From contig CM066043.1 of NCBI GenBank assembly GCA_033557465.1, positions 111,652,278 through 111,716,277 of the forward strand: a DNA stretch of 64,000 bases, written 5' to 3'. The notes below the pieces were generated by a model. The model did not search any database. It was not told where the DNA came from and worked only from the letters and a program-made list of their open reading frames with translations. Origin of the DNA: Ichthyophis bannanicus (Eukaryota; Chordata; Amphibia; Gymnophiona; Ichthyophiidae). How positions within the stretch are numbered: the stretch's first letter is position 1; each line of letters starts with the position of its first letter. The position numbers and the translations under genes are program-made. Of the stretch, positions 51,662 to 62,427 are shown piece after piece.

Positions 51662-52690
51662 CTAAACCTCAAAGAGATTATGGAGGACTGCCTGACCGAA
51701 AGCACTGTCCCTGCGGGACTCCCTCTCCAGGCAGTAATGGGCCGCAAAAGTCTGGTTTGAAGACCAAGTAGCGGCCCGGCAGATGTCTACCAAAGGAACA
51801 GAGCAGAGATGAGCCACTGACGCAGCCTTCGCCCTAACACGATGAGCCGTGACACGACCCTCCAACGAGAGGCCGGCTGCCCCATAAGCCCAAGCGATAC
51901 AGTCAGCAACCCATATGGACAAAGTACGCTTGGAGACAGGTAGCCCCAACTTATTGGGGTCAAAAGAAACGAAGAGCTGAACAGCCCTCCGATGCTCCCG
52001 CGCACGGTCAAGGTAGAAGGACAAGGCCCTCCTACAGTCCAGGGTATGCAAGACCATTTCAGCCCGGCTGGCGTGCGGCCTGGGAAAGAAGGTCGGAAGA
52101 ACCACCTCCTGGTTGAGATGAAAAGGAGAAACCACCTTTGGAAGAAACTTAGGGTGAGTCCGTAAGACTACTTTATTCCTGTAGAACCTAGTGTAAGGAG
52201 GATTAGACACTAGGGCCTGCAGTTCACTAACGCGCCTAGAAGAGGTAAGGGCTACCAAAAACAAGGTTTTCCAGGAAAGAAAACGAAGAGGGCAGGTAGC
52301 CATAGGTTCAAAGGGTGGACAGGTAATCCACTGCAAGACCACATTCAGATCCCATTCAGGGGCTGGTGGGCGCAAAGAAGGCTTAAGGAGGAGGCCTCGG
52401 AGAAAACGAGCCACCAAAGGGTAGTTGGAAAGAGGCCTGCCATCCACCAGTGCGTGATGCGCAGAGAGAGCACTGAGGTGGACCCTGACAGAGTTGGACT
52501 TAAGGCCCAAATTGGAGAGGTAAAGCAAATATTGCAAGACCACTGCCACCAAGCAGGAGAAGGGATTCTGAGACTGCTGAGCACACCACACGGAGAACCG
52601 ACGCCACTTAAGAGCGTAGGACTTCCGGGTGGAAAGCCGCCTGGAGGCTAAGACGACCTCTTCCACCTCCCGAGGCAGCAGGAGGGGAGC
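51662..52690 (-). CDS. DIRS tyrosine recombinase, A3 (end of a 1260-codon ORF)
   Basis: Complete recombinase with all catalytic signatures: SRRLSTRKSYALKWRRFSVW arm, LKSNSVRVHLSALSAHHALV, TSSRRVSELQALVSNPPYTR (first Arg), FLPKVVSPFHLNQEVVLPTF, RALSFYLDRAREHRRAVQLF, RVTAHRVRAKAASVAHLCSV (HxxR), VDICRAATWSSNQTFAAHYC (Tyr) and a stop at 51662. It ends an uninterrupted frame that opens at 55444 in gag and passes through the RT/RNase H region in the non-polymerase frame. The native start is unknown; a start shortly before 52690, a spliced mRNA or a long fusion are all possible. Confidence 0.9.
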   Translation of the reverse strand, partial: APLLLPREVEEVVLASRRLSTRKSYALKWRRFSVWCAQQSQNPFSCLVAVVLQYLLYLSNLGLKSNSVRVHLSALSAHHALVDGRPLSNYPLVARFLRGLLLKPSLRPPAPEWDLNVVLQWITCPPFEPMATCPLRFLSWKTLFLVALTSSRRVSELQALVSNPPYTRFYRNKVVLRTHPKFLPKVVSPFHLNQEVVLPTFFPRPHASRAEMVLHTLDCRRALSFYLDRAREHRRAVQLFVSFDPNKLGLPVSKRTLSIWVADCIAWAYGAAGLSLEGRVTAHRVRAKAASVAHLCSVPLVDICRAATWSSNQTFAAHYCLERESRRDSAFGQAVLHNLFEV

Positions 52691-54600
52691 AAGGACTACC
52701 CTTTCAGCAGCCAGGCCATCAGATGGAGGGACCGGAGGTTGGGGTGTAGGAGAGTCCCCTGATCCTGTGACAGGAGATCGGGTTGAAACCCCAGAGGAAG
52801 AGGAGTGTCCACCGCCAGCTGCATCAGAAGCGGGAACCAGGGCTGTCTCGGCCACCGGGGAGCCATGAGGATCATCGAGGCTCTGTCTCTGAGAACCTTG
52901 AAGAGCGTGCGAGACACCAGTGGCATGGGAGGAAAGGCATACAAGAGGCCTGTGGACCATGGAATCAGAAAAGCATCCGCCGCTACTCTGAGAGGATGCG
53001 GTTGCTGAGAGCAGAATCTGGGAAGTTGCCGGTTCAGAGGACTGGCAAACAGATCCATGGTGGGGAGGCCCCACTTGAGAAAGATCCGCTGAACCACCAG
53101 CGGATCCAATCTCCACTCGTGTGGTTGGAGGATCCTGCTCAGCTTGTCTGCCAGGTAATTTTCCTGACCTGGGAGATAGACAGCTTTGAGGATGCCGCCG
53201 TGGTGGACGGCCCAAGAGCACAGTTTTTGTGCCTCCTGACAGAGAAGGAAGGAGCCTGTGCCTCCTTGTTTGTTCACGTAGAACATTGCAACTTGATTGT
53301 CCGTCTGGACCAGCACAGACTAGTGAGAAGTGAGGTGGGAGAAGGCTCTCAGAGCAAGGCGGATGGCTCTGAGCTCCAGGAAGTTTATCTGCTGAGCAGA
53401 CTCCCAAGGAGTCCAGAGGCCTTGAGTACATGTCCCTTGGCAATGTGCTCCCCAACCCAGGAGAGAAGCATCGGTTGTCAGCACCTGAGAAGGCGGAGGA
53501 GATTGAAAATCCACTCCCAGCACCAGGTTTGGCAGATGAAGCCACCACCGCAGAGAAGAGACCAGCAGGTCGGATACCTGTACTGAGTCCGCCAGGCTCC
53601 CCGTGGCCTGATGCCATTGAGTGCGAAGGCACCACTGAGCAGGTCGCATGTTCAGGCGGGCATTGGGGGTCACATGGACCGTGGAAGCCATATGGCCGAG
53701 CAGTCTCAGAAATTGCCTGGCAGAGACCAGGGAATTGCTGTGAAAGTGACTGGCGAGATCCATGAGCCTGTGTGCTCTGTCTAGAGGCAGGAAGGCCCGT
53801 GCCTGAAGTGTGTTCAACCTTGCGCCGATGAATTCGAGATTTTGAGAGGGGAGCAAAGTGGACTTTGCGAAGTTTATGACAAAGCCCAAGTGCTGGAGCA
53901 GAGTCACAGTGCGATGAGTGGCCTGAGTGGCCTCTTGGGAAGACTGGGCCCTGATGAGCCAGTCGTCCAGGTATGGAAACACAAAAAGGCCTTGAAGTCT
54001 TAGATAGGCCGCCACCACTACCAGGCATTTGGTGAACACCCTGGGGGCGGAGGACAGGCCAAAGGGCAGTACTCTGTACTGGTAATGATTTCCTCCCACA
54101 ACAAACCTGAGATATTGTCTGTGGTCTGGATGAATAAGGATGTGAGTATAGGCATCCTTCAGATCTAAGGAGCATAGCCAGTCTCCCTGCTGGAGGTAGG
54201 GCAGCAGGATTCCAAGGGTAAGCATCTTGAACTTTTCCCTTGCCAGGAACTTGTTGAGGTTTCGCAAGTCCAGGATGGGTCTGAGGCCTCCTGTTCGTTT
54301 TGGTATCAGAAAGTACCTGGAATAAAAGCCTTGACCCCTCAGGTGGTGGGGCACCGGTTCCACAGCCTGTTCCTGAAGACGACTTGCTAACTCCTGAAGG
54401 AGTAAGTCCCTGTGCAGAGGGAGTCTTGCAGGCTCCTCTGGAAAGTAGGAGGGAGGGGACCTGGTGAAAGTGTAGAAGATAGCCTTTTTGAACTATATGA
54501 AGCACCCAGGTATCTGATGTGATGGCTGACCACCTGTGGGAAAAGTGGACCAGCCGGCCTCCTGTGCTGAGAGAAACCAGCGGAGGGGAAGAGGCTATGC
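52691..54600 (-). other. Open alternative frame overlapping RT-RNase H, A3
   Basis: The gag-to-recombinase frame stays open across the whole polymerase region and yields Ser/Pro/Gly-rich sequence without a known domain (for example SVVPSHSMASGHGEPGGLST, PPTTRVEIGSAGGSADLSQV). The same frame is open in A2 (8917-7740) and in B4 and B5 (38775-37950, 46608-45276). It could be an N-terminal extension of the recombinase or a by-product of overlapping frames. Confidence 0.5.
52696..54590 (-). pseudogene. DIRS RT-RNase H-methyltransferase-like polyprotein, A3
   Basis: RT (54363-53320): LRPILDLRNLNKFLAREKFK, CSLDLKDAYTHILIHPDHRQ, VLPFGLSSAPRVFTKCLVVV, VFPYLDDWLIRAQ, LGFVINFAKSTLLPSQNLEF. RNase H: TTDASLLGWGAHCQG, LELRAIRLALRAF. 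A single TAG at 53317-53319 follows TSH, where A1 reads TSRRSVL; after it the frame continues VQTDNQVAMFYVNKQGG, ENYLADKLSRILQPHEW, DLFASPLNRQLPRFCSQ, LLYAFPPMPL, LMAPRWPRQPWFPLL to 52696. The RT N-terminal part (54590-54364) shares the gag frame because of an indel. Confidence 0.88.
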
Positions 54601-54606
54601 TGATGG

Positions 54607-56488
54607 AGTCAAACCCCCCACCCTGCTGAGCAGGGGCTGGTGTTGTGGGCTTGGGGGCCTGCTGCCTACGGGACCCATTACCCCGTCCCTTGGCCTGCTG
54701 ACCCTGTTGGGGAGCTGCTGAGGCCTGATAATGAGGGTATTGTTTATAGGCAGCCGCCTTCCTCAGGTAAAAGGGCTTTTTCCCCGAGCCCTTCTTCTTC
54801 TGAGAAGGGGCAGAGGTTTTTCTGGACAGCCTAGTTCTGGTCAGAGTCTCGGTCTCGATCTGTGAAGCCTTTTCAGCCATGGGCTTGCCAAAGAGGTTTT
54901 CACCTCTGCAGGGGACGTCGACCAACTTGTCCTGTACCCGTGGCTCGAGGTCGGATGACTGAAGCCAAGCCTGTCGGCGGGCACCGATGCCGGCTCCGGC
55001 TACTCGAGCCGATGCTTCAAAGCCATCGTAGGCTGCTCGAGAGATAAACTTCGAGCACTCTCGAATACCAGTGGACAAGGCCTGGAACCTCTGCAAAGGT
55101 TCCTCGGAAAGACCAGCAGAGAACCCAGCAATTTCTTTTGCCAGGTCTCGGAGATACATGCCCATATAGAGCTGGTAGGTCTGGATTCGACAAGCAAGAA
55201 TAGAGCCCTGGAAGCACTTCCTACCGAGGGCATCCAGGTTACGGGCCTCCCGGCCGGGAGGCACTGAGGAGTGCATCTTCTGACTCTTGAGTCGATGCAT
55301 GGCCGATTCCACCACCATAGAATGGTGCGGTAGTTGTGCTTTTTGGAACCCGGGGCTCCTGCGGACTCGATAAATGGAATCGACCCGCTTGCTTAACACC
55401 GGCGCCGGGCTCTCCCACATGCGGAAGAGAAGACGCTCCAGCATCGGAGGAACCGGTACAGTAAAGGCCTCCTTCAGGGAGAGTCATACTGGAGGGCATC
55501 GAGCTCTTCGGCTCGAGGCTCCTCCTCGGGATCCGCGGGAAATGCCAAGGCCTTGGCCATATCCCGCACGAAGTCCGAGAACCAGGTGTCCTCCGGGGGG
55601 GACCGTCTCCGAGGTTCGGACTCGGGCGAGTCCGATGGGACGCACCGAGTCTGAAAAGTACCAGGCGACTCTTCGTCCTCCGTTTCTCAGGCTGACTCCT
55701 CAGAGGAGGAATCAAGCGGCTCCGGTCGGGCGGGCACCGATGCCCTCCGCCCCGACGCCGAGGGTGTCGGCGTTGACGACCTCGGTCCCGAACGGGAGGC
55801 CGAGGGAGACCGTGACCGAGGATCGGCTCGGTCTCCGGGGTCGACTTGGACGTCGACGTCCCGGTGGCCGGGCAGATGCACCAGCGAGGCCAGCGATCAA
55901 TGCTCGCTGCTGGTCCATGAAGGCAGCTAAACTGCTCTCCAAGGCCGTCAACCTGAGTCCAAGCTCAGGAGACCCAGCAGCCCCCGACTCGGGCCCCGAC
56001 GTCAGCTCCTTCGGAGGTGAGTCCACGAGGACTACAGTACTCACGTGTCCAGGGGACTCCATCTCAAGACGAGGATGTTTTGAAGGCCTCTCCGACTCCG
56101 AGGACCCAGGATGGCTATTGGGGCTATGCGACCTGGCCCTTGAGGAACCAGGAGCGTCCACCGATGCCGCCCTCGCGGGTTTCTTTTTCCTATGATGTTC
56201 CCGGGCAGGAGACCCCCGCTCAAAGGAACTCAGACGATGCTCAGGACGGGAGTCCCGGGACGTCGAAGCCTCTGACGAGGTCCGGGCCCGGCCGGACGCG
56301 GAGTCAGAGAAGATTCGTTCTTTTTGATGCTGCCGACTCCTCAACGCTTTTGAGGACATCTTGCCACACGGACCACAGATCATCGGGTCATGATCGGGTC
56401 CGAGGCAGCGGAGGCAGCAGTCGTGTGTGTCGGTAAGAGACATAAGTTTCTTACACCGATCACACTTTTTAAACCCGCTGGCAGCCAT
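54607..56488 (-). pseudogene. DIRS gag, A3
   Basis: Starts at 56488 (MAASGFKKCDRCKKLMSLTD), with cysteines C-x2-C, HDCCLRC, CGPC in the first 45 residues. Ser/Arg-rich and Pro-rich segments follow to about 55712. Frameshifts between 55712 and 55445 break the acidic middle. The conserved domain from 55444 (MLERLLFRMWESPAPVLSKR, SPGFQKAQLPHHSMVVESAM, RCFQGSILACRIQTYQLYMG) and the basic tail (KKKGSGKKPFYLRKAAAYKQ, GRGNGSRRQQAPKPTTPAPA) are intact. The terminal GGGF is no longer followed by the A1-type stop: one base difference at 54607-54625 lets the frame run on. Confidence 0.82.
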
Positions 56489-56730
56489 CAGGGGAAAAAG
56501 GGCCCCTGCGAGGTCAAAAGACAGGGCTGCCAGTGAAAAAGAAAAAAATGGCGCGAACGCTTGTCACGAAGGACAAAAAATCGAAAAATAAAGAACGGAC
56601 CCGATACCGGCGTAGCGGGTCCGGGCGGGAAAAGGATCCGGCGTCGAACCGAGAAAAGAATAGTAAATAAAATCAACTTTTTCTGCGGCGATCACAAACA
56701 GCGTCTGTAGGGCTCCGCGGAAAAAAGAAG

Positions 56731-56886
56731 ACTGAGCAAGATGGCACCCTTGGGCGGGAAGGGGACCGCGCATGTGCGCTGGAATTCCCAAAGGCTTTCT
56801 TTGAAAGCTGGGGAAATTGCTCCGCGAGGGCTCTGTTGGCGCCGACGTCACCCATATGTGAGGACTGACTTCCTGCTTGGTCCTGG
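56731..56886. repeat. Right ITR of A3
   Basis: GAGCAAGATGGCACCCTTGG, AATTCCCAAAGGCTTTCTTT, CCCATATGTGAGGACTGACT, TCCTGCTTGGTCCTGGAG. Confidence 0.9.
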
Positions 56887-57600
56887 AGAACTCCCCAATG
56901 ATTTATTATCAATTGAAACACCTGGGAATGCAGAATCCACTCTCCAGGATCCACTTTTATCCGACTCAAAAAATCGGCTTCTACATTGTCGACCCCTGCT
57001 ACATGACTTGCAGACAAAGCTTCCAAATTCCTTTCGGCCCACACGAACAACTGTTTGGCCTCGGCTTCCAGAGCGACACTGCTTGTGCCCCCTTGACGAC
57101 TGATGTAAGCTACTGCAGTTGCATTGTCTGACAGAATGCAAACAGCCTTCCCCTGAAGATAACATTAAAATGCTTGTAGAGCTAAAGTTACCGCTCTCAA
57201 CTCCAATCTGTTGATGGACCAAACTTTCTCCTGATCTGTCCATAGACCTTGAACGAACCTTCCTTTGAAGTGAGTACCCCAGCCCACAAGACTGGCATCT
57301 GTTGTAACTGGAATCCAAACAAGCGATTCTAACTGCATTCCTACCTCTAGAATCTCCGGTAGTATCCACCATTGTAGAGCTTGACGCGTCTCCGTAAGGC
57401 AGGGTAGCCTCCTCGAGAGAGGATCTTTCTGATGCGACCACCTCCTTAGTAATGCTCTTTAACGGTCATATATGAGTTCTCGCCCATGGAACTAAGTCTA
57501 ACGTTGCTTCCATGGTCCCAAGCAACTGCAAATAATGCCATGCAGTGGGATTTACTCTGGTCAAGAAACTTCGCACCAGATCTCTCAATGCTAGCGCTCA
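56887..57600 (-). pseudogene. DIRS RNase H, C1
   Basis: The C-terminal part is readable as MFVWAERNLEALSASHVAGV, DNVEADFLSRIKVDPGEWIL and HSQVFQLIINHWG (57050-56890), the H/D-containing end of RNase H. It stops at the A3 edge. The N-terminal half is frame-broken; the 197-codon frame 57441-56848 is an alternative-frame reading (Ser/Arg-rich) and runs into A3. Confidence 0.75.
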
Positions 57601-58527
57601 CGACTGAGGAAGAAATACCCTTCCTATTCTTGTATCGAATCGAGCACCTAGGTGTTCTAGATTCTGTGACGGAATCAACTTGCTTTTTGCCATATTGACA
57701 ACCCAACCAAGACTTTGCAAAAATTCCACTACTCTGGCTGTTGCCAACTTGCTTTCCTTTTCGGACTTTGCTCGACTCAACCAATCGTCCAAATATGGGT
57801 GAACCAAAATTCCTTCCTTTCTCAATGCTGCCGCAATGACCACCATTACCTTGGTAAACGTTCGCGGAGCCATTGCTAAACCGAACGGCAACGCTTGAAA
57901 CTGGAAGTGTCCCACTGGAACTGCAAATCTCAAAAGTTTTTGATGCTCCTGACGAATGGGAATGTGTAGATACGCCTCTGTCAAATCCAGAGACGTAAGA
58001 AACTCCCCTTTTCTTACCGACATTATTACAGACCTCAGTGTTTCCATGTGAAAATGAGTTACCCGAAGGCAACGATTTACCTTTTGAAGATCCAAAATTG
58101 GTTGAAAAGACCCTTCTTTCTTTAGAACCACAAAATAGATGGAGTATCGACCTGAACCGTGTTGGTCTGGCGGTACCGGAACAACAGCCTTGAGATTCAA
58201 AAGTCTTTGCAAGGTTTCGCGCATCGCTGCACACTTGATGCGTGTCTTGCAAGGAGATTGAATGAACAAATTGACCACTGGGCGTTGAAGCTCCAGAGCA
58301 TAATCTTCTCGAATGATCTCCAACACCCACTGATTGGATGTGATCTGTACCCAGGCTGGATAAAACTCCCGTAGCCAACCTCCCACGGGAATAAAATCCA
58401 CCTGGGTCTTCCTTATTTCATTGTGACTTTCTAGAATTTGAAGAGGAAGAGGAGGTTGCAAATCCCCTGTTTGCACCTCAAAAACCTCGACTCCTGAAAA
58501 ATTGACGACCTCTCTGAAACTGACCAA
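57598..58527 (-). CDS. DIRS reverse transcriptase, C1
   Basis: An open stretch of 309 codons. N-terminal region GGWLREFYPAWVQITSNQWV; then YFVVLKKEGSFQPILDLQKV, FLTSLDLTEAYLHIPIRQEH, ALPFGLAMAPRTFTKVMVVI, VHPYLDDWLSRAKSEKESK (catalytic YLDD), LGWVVNMAKSKLIPSQNLEH and LGARFDTRIGRVFLP. The product matches the DIRS RT plan but is well diverged from A and B. It runs into a stop at 57598 before RNase H, so the polyprotein is broken there. Its beginning overlaps gag in another frame. Confidence 0.9.
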   Translation of the reverse strand: MVSFREVVNFSGVEVFEVQTGDLQPPLPLQILESHNEIRKTQVDFIPVGGWLREFYPAWVQITSNQWVLEIIREDYALELQRPVVNLFIQSPCKTRIKCAAMRETLQRLLNLKAVVPVPPDQHGSGRYSIYFVVLKKEGSFQPILDLQKVNRCLRVTHFHMETLRSVIMSVRKGEFLTSLDLTEAYLHIPIRQEHQKLLRFAVPVGHFQFQALPFGLAMAPRTFTKVMVVIAAALRKEGILVHPYLDDWLSRAKSEKESKLATARVVEFLQSLGWVVNMAKSKLIPSQNLEHLGARFDTRIGRVFLPQS

Positions 58528-59875
58528 AACGTGCGGAACGAAAACGATGAAAATCTCTGTACAGGCCCCCTAGACGGCTGAATCGAACGCCCCAGTTTCT
58601 GCCTGTACTCCGGCAGCCTGCCACCTTTAGAATCTCCCAAGTCCTTTACCAATTTATCCAAGTCCTCCCCAAAAAGGAGTTTACCCCTGAAAGAAAGCTT
58701 AGTGAGTCTTGCCTTAGAAGAAGCATCTGCAGCCCAGTTACGCAACCATAAATATCTTCTAGCTGCAACAGAGACCATACTCTTTGATAAACCCCTAATA
58801 AGGTCATAATGAATGTCAGCTAAATAAGCTGCTCCAGTCTCTAATCTAGACACCTCTGTCGCAGAGTCTTCCACATTATCTCCACGTACCCGCTGAGACC
58901 AACAAAGACATGCTCTTGCTACCCATGCTCCACAAATTGAAGCCTGAATAGATAGGGCATTAACATCAAACACTTGTTTTAACAAAGTATCCAATTTCCT
59001 ATCATGGCTATCCTTAAGAGCGGCACCACCTTCCACCAGTATTGTAGTCTTCTTAGTAACAGCGGATACCGCTGCATCCACTTTCGGAGATTTAAACAAC
59101 TCCCGATCCTGATCCGAGGATATAATCAAGCCATGGCCCTGGACCCCTTTAGTCCAGCTTCAGGCATATCCCATTCTTGTTGAATCATCTCTCTTACTAC
59201 TCTGTGAACGGGAAAAGCCCTTTGCATCTTCCTAAATACCTGCAACAAAAGGATCCTCCAATGCAGAGTCCTCCTCTGGACCTGACACTGGCATATTAAG
59301 TGCTTTAAGAGTTTCCATAATCAATGCCGGTAACTCTTCTCGACGGAAAACACGAACCACTCTGGACTGATCCTCCTGATCCGTGAGTTCTCCCCTCTTC
59401 CAATTCATCTTCAACATCCAAATCTGGATCCAAAGGATCTGAGTGAATCTCCTCAGAGGTAAAAGAATGCTCCTGTAGCTCCTTCCCTGTTTTAACCTTC
59501 TTGACAGGAACAGAACCCTCAACAACTTCCAAAGAAATAGCCAACCGCTTCTTCCCAAGATCTGCTACAACATAGGGTAGTGAGCTTTTTTGACCATTTC
59601 CAAAAGTCTGCTGAAGCAGAGATACAAAATCCTGTGAAAACAATGCCGCCAAACCAGATGAAAAAATTGATGGCACTTGCAGCAGGCTCTGGTAAGAGCT
59701 GCGGAGGAGAATTAGCGTCCACTAAAGATAAGGAAGCAAGCTTAGCACCCTCAGCATTGGATTCTAAAACCTGCTCCACATCTGCAGTTTCTTGAACACA
59801 GGATCTACAGACCCCCGAGTCAGATAATGTACCTCTTCTAGAGCCACAAACCAAACACTGTGGCTTAGAAGGCAT
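58431..59875 (-). pseudogene. DIRS gag, C1
   Basis: Starts at 59875 with MPSKPQCLVCGSRRGTLSDS and GVCRSCVQETADVEQ: a C-x2-C, C-x2-C cluster in the first 30 residues, analogous in position to families A and B. The middle (59676-59305, then frames to 59130) is acidic and Lys-rich and frameshifted. The 232-codon C-terminal frame 59129-58431 has DAAVSAVTKKTTILVEGGAA, LSIQASICGAWVARACLCWS, AARRYLWLRNWAADASSKAR, LTKLSFRGKLLFGEDLDKLV, a block alignable in layout with AWLQASDLE...GENLFG of families A and B. Confidence 0.75.
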
Positions 59876-60639
59876 TACTTTACTGTAGTTTCAAACCACA
59901 CTACTGTTAATATATTTAATTATTAGTATCCTCCGTTTTTTCTTTTTAAAACAACACACTCGGCGGTTTAAAATGAAATAAGAGTAAATAAAAACTTTAC
60001 CTTTTTTTTTTTTTTAAAAACAAAGTTTCCCTAAGAAGAATTAAAACAACATTCACTCACTGTTTGCCGTTTCCACAATCACCTACTGCTTGGCGTTTCC
60101 CCGTGCATGCGCTAAAAACGGTGCGGCCTGCAGAGAAACCAACTGCCACCAGAAAACAAGTGCGCAGCAGAAAACCAGCATCCAGGAGAAAAAGACCCCT
60201 TGAATCTTATCTTCAATCAACCGGCTCCTCGACGCTAAGCCTTTTCAGCGTCGGAGGAGAAACCAGAAGTGCCGCCTAATCAGGAAGTTAAAACTGAAAG
60301 CTCCGGCGGCTCAATTAAAAACATGCACCTCGTAGAAACACAGTGCCTCTCAGAAAACAGCTCTTTCCAGACAACAGCTAAGAGCTGTGCTGACTCTGCC
60401 AAAAAGTACTCCTCACCTATGGTAAGTAGGTTCGGGAGACTTGTTAAAACGATTTGAGGCAAATGCGGTCTTAAAATTGGCAGAGAAGAAATTTAAAGGA
60501 GAGAGGGGGGGGCACCACTCTGGCTTTAAAGCCACAGTAACTGAACTATATTACCAAAATAAATAAATTCAAAAATAAAATCAAAAATTTAAAAAAATAC
60601 TTAATTGTCCCTCCAATGAGCCTAGAATCCCTAGGCTCC
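59876..60639 (-). other. 5' leader of C1
   Basis: Between the right ITR and gag. It has a T-tract (60003-60015), GC-rich parts and no convincing ORF; the 71- and 62-codon plus-strand ORFs here look fortuitous. Promoter elements cannot be named with confidence. Confidence 0.5.
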
Positions 60640-60802
60640 TCAACCTCCAGCTGCTTGGAGACTGAACAAACTGGAGCAAGGAGGCGGTCCCTTGGGTGTT
60701 TATGCTGGTGACATTAAAGAATGTCATTCTTCAGTCTCCAAGCTGCTGGAGGAACCTATATCCCAGAGATTCCGAGACTGGACTGGAGAGACGATAAGGA
60801 AG
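60640..60802. repeat. Right ITR of C1
   Basis: CTCAACCTCCAGCTGCTTGG, AGCAAGGAGGCGGTCCCTTG, GTTTATGCTGGTGACATTAA, then AGTCTCCAAGCTGCTGGAGG and the outer edge CAGAGATTCCGAGACTGGAC, ending GATAAGGAAGG. The repeat is partly self-complementary (CTGCTTGGAGACTGAA near 60652 against TTCAGTCTCCAAGCTG near 60740). Confidence 0.88.
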
Positions 60803-61202
60803 GAGAATAAAGAGAAAAAAAAGAGGAAAAGGATGTCCAGGTCGGAGGAATGGGGAAGAGGGGGTTGGGGGTTAGGCTCTACCAGGCAATGACCAGAGGG
60901 GAAAAAGTGGCAAATGCATAAATATAGTGGGATACACAAAGTGTTACTCTAGAAACCATTCATTAATCAAATCCAGACACATGAATGGCTATAGAGAGGT
61001 GAACTGAAACCTAAGAATGAGAGCTTTGTAGTTGCAGCACAGGATAGCAGATTACAGATGAGATGGTTCACAGAAACAGAAAAAAAATGGGAAAACCAAC
61101 ATTCTGTAAGGAAGAGCTGGAAATAGTTACTCATCTCATAGCTGGCTGTAAAGTTCTGGTGGGAGAAAGCGATGCTCACCTATAATGAGACACATCCGAA
61201 TA
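60803..61202. other. Unassigned spacer between C1 and CR1 copy c
   Basis: A purine-rich start (60803-60870), then mixed sequence with no ORF or repeat I recognise. Confidence 0.5.
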
Positions 61203-61918
61203 TAAGAACATAAAATAGGCCATACTGGGTCAGACCAAGGTCCATCAAGCAACAGTGGCCAATCTAAGTCACAAGTACCTAGCAGATTCCCCAAAAGACA
61301 CAGGTTCCACAATGCTTGTATTGGGGCAAGCAGTGGATATTCTGGGTCCACTTTAATAATGGTCTATGGACCTTTCCTCCAGGAACATGTCCAAACCTTT
61401 TTTAAACTCGGCTACACTAACAGCTTTTACTACATCCTCCGGTAGCAAATTCCAGAGTTTGATTACACGTTGAGTGAAAAAATATTTTCTCTTATTAGTC
61501 TTATATAGGTTACTCTGTAGCTTCACTGCATGCCCCCTAGCCTTTCTATATTTTGATGGTTTAAACAATCGAACTACATTTACCCATTCCACTCCATTTA
61601 TTAATTTATAGACTTCTATCATATCTCCCCTCAACCGTCTCTTTTCAAGGTTGAAGAGCCCTAACCTTTTTAGGCTCTCTTAACAGGGGTATCCTTCTAT
61701 CCCCTTTACCACTTTGGTCACTCTTCTCTGTACCTTTTCTAATAACGCTATATCTTTTTTAAGATACGGCGCCCAGAATTGCACACAATATTCAAGGTGC
61801 GGTTGCACCATGGAACGATACAGAGGCATTATATCATCTTTTTTTTAATTCTCCATTCCTTTCCTTATGATATCTAGCATTCTATTTGCTCTCTTGGCTG
61901 CTGCTACACACGGGCGTG

Positions 61919-61934
61919 GGGGGGGGGGGGGGGT
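61919..61934. repeat. Homopolymer G tract
   Basis: An uninterrupted G-run of about 16 bases (GGGGGGGG and more) within the CR1-c ORF2, an insertion relative to copy b. It may be partly an assembly artefact. Confidence 0.8.
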
Positions 61935-62427
61935 TTAACATGTTATCCATGATGCCGCCTAAATATTTTTCCTAGGTGGTGGTTCCTAATGTGGAACCTT
62001 GCATCGTGTAACCGTAGTTTGGGTTTTTCTTTCCTAGGTGCATAACTTTGCACATGTTCACATTAAATTTCATTAAATTTTGGATGGCCAGTCTTCCAAT
62101 TTATGAAGATCTTGCAATTTTCCACAATCCTCATGGGTTTTAACAACTCCGAATAGTTTTGTGTCATCTGCAGATTTGATAACCTCACTCGTTATTCCCA
62201 TGTCATTTATGAATATGTTAAAAAGCAGTGGACCCACACAGATCCCTGGGATACTCCATTATTCACCTTTCTCCATTGGGAAAATCGGCCATTTAGCCCT
62301 AACCTCTGCTTTCTATCTTTTAACCAGTCCCTGATCCATAATAGTACACTGCCTCCTATCCCATGACTTTTTAATTTTGACAAAAGTCTCTCATGAGAGA
62401 TCTTGTCAAAGGCTTTCTGAAAGTCCA

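Larger units (their letters stand above)
51159..56886 (-). mobile_element. DIRS family A copy A3, complete
   Basis: Left ITR 51159-51343, ICR 51427-51522, YR 51662-52690, RNase H/methyltransferase-like 52696-53316, RT 53320-54590, gag 54607-56488, right ITR 56731-56886. Inserted in C1 between its RNase H and methyltransferase-like regions; flanks GGAAA and AACTCC. No nested insertion. Confidence 0.93.
43526..60802 (-). mobile_element. DIRS family C copy C1, hosting B5 and A3
   Basis: Left ITR 43526-43693, then B5 inserted at 43765-49416, ICR 49650-49745, YR 49766-50650, methyltransferase-like region 50892-51158, A3 inserted at 51159-56886, RNase H 56887-57600, RT 57598-58527, gag 58431-59875, 5' leader 59876-60639 and right ITR 60640-60802. 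Sequence on both sides of each insertion continues collinearly, so C1 was a complete element of about 5.9 kb. Confidence 0.9.

Noticed and set aside
57446..58378. 310-codon minus-strand ORF rich in Ser and Gly
   Set aside because: Alternative-frame reading of the C1 RT. It has no domain of its own; noted only as part of the overlapping-frame observation.
60692..60892. Plus-strand 66-codon Lys/Arg-rich ORF
   Set aside because: It spans the C1 right ITR and adjacent purine-rich DNA; it is a by-product of composition.
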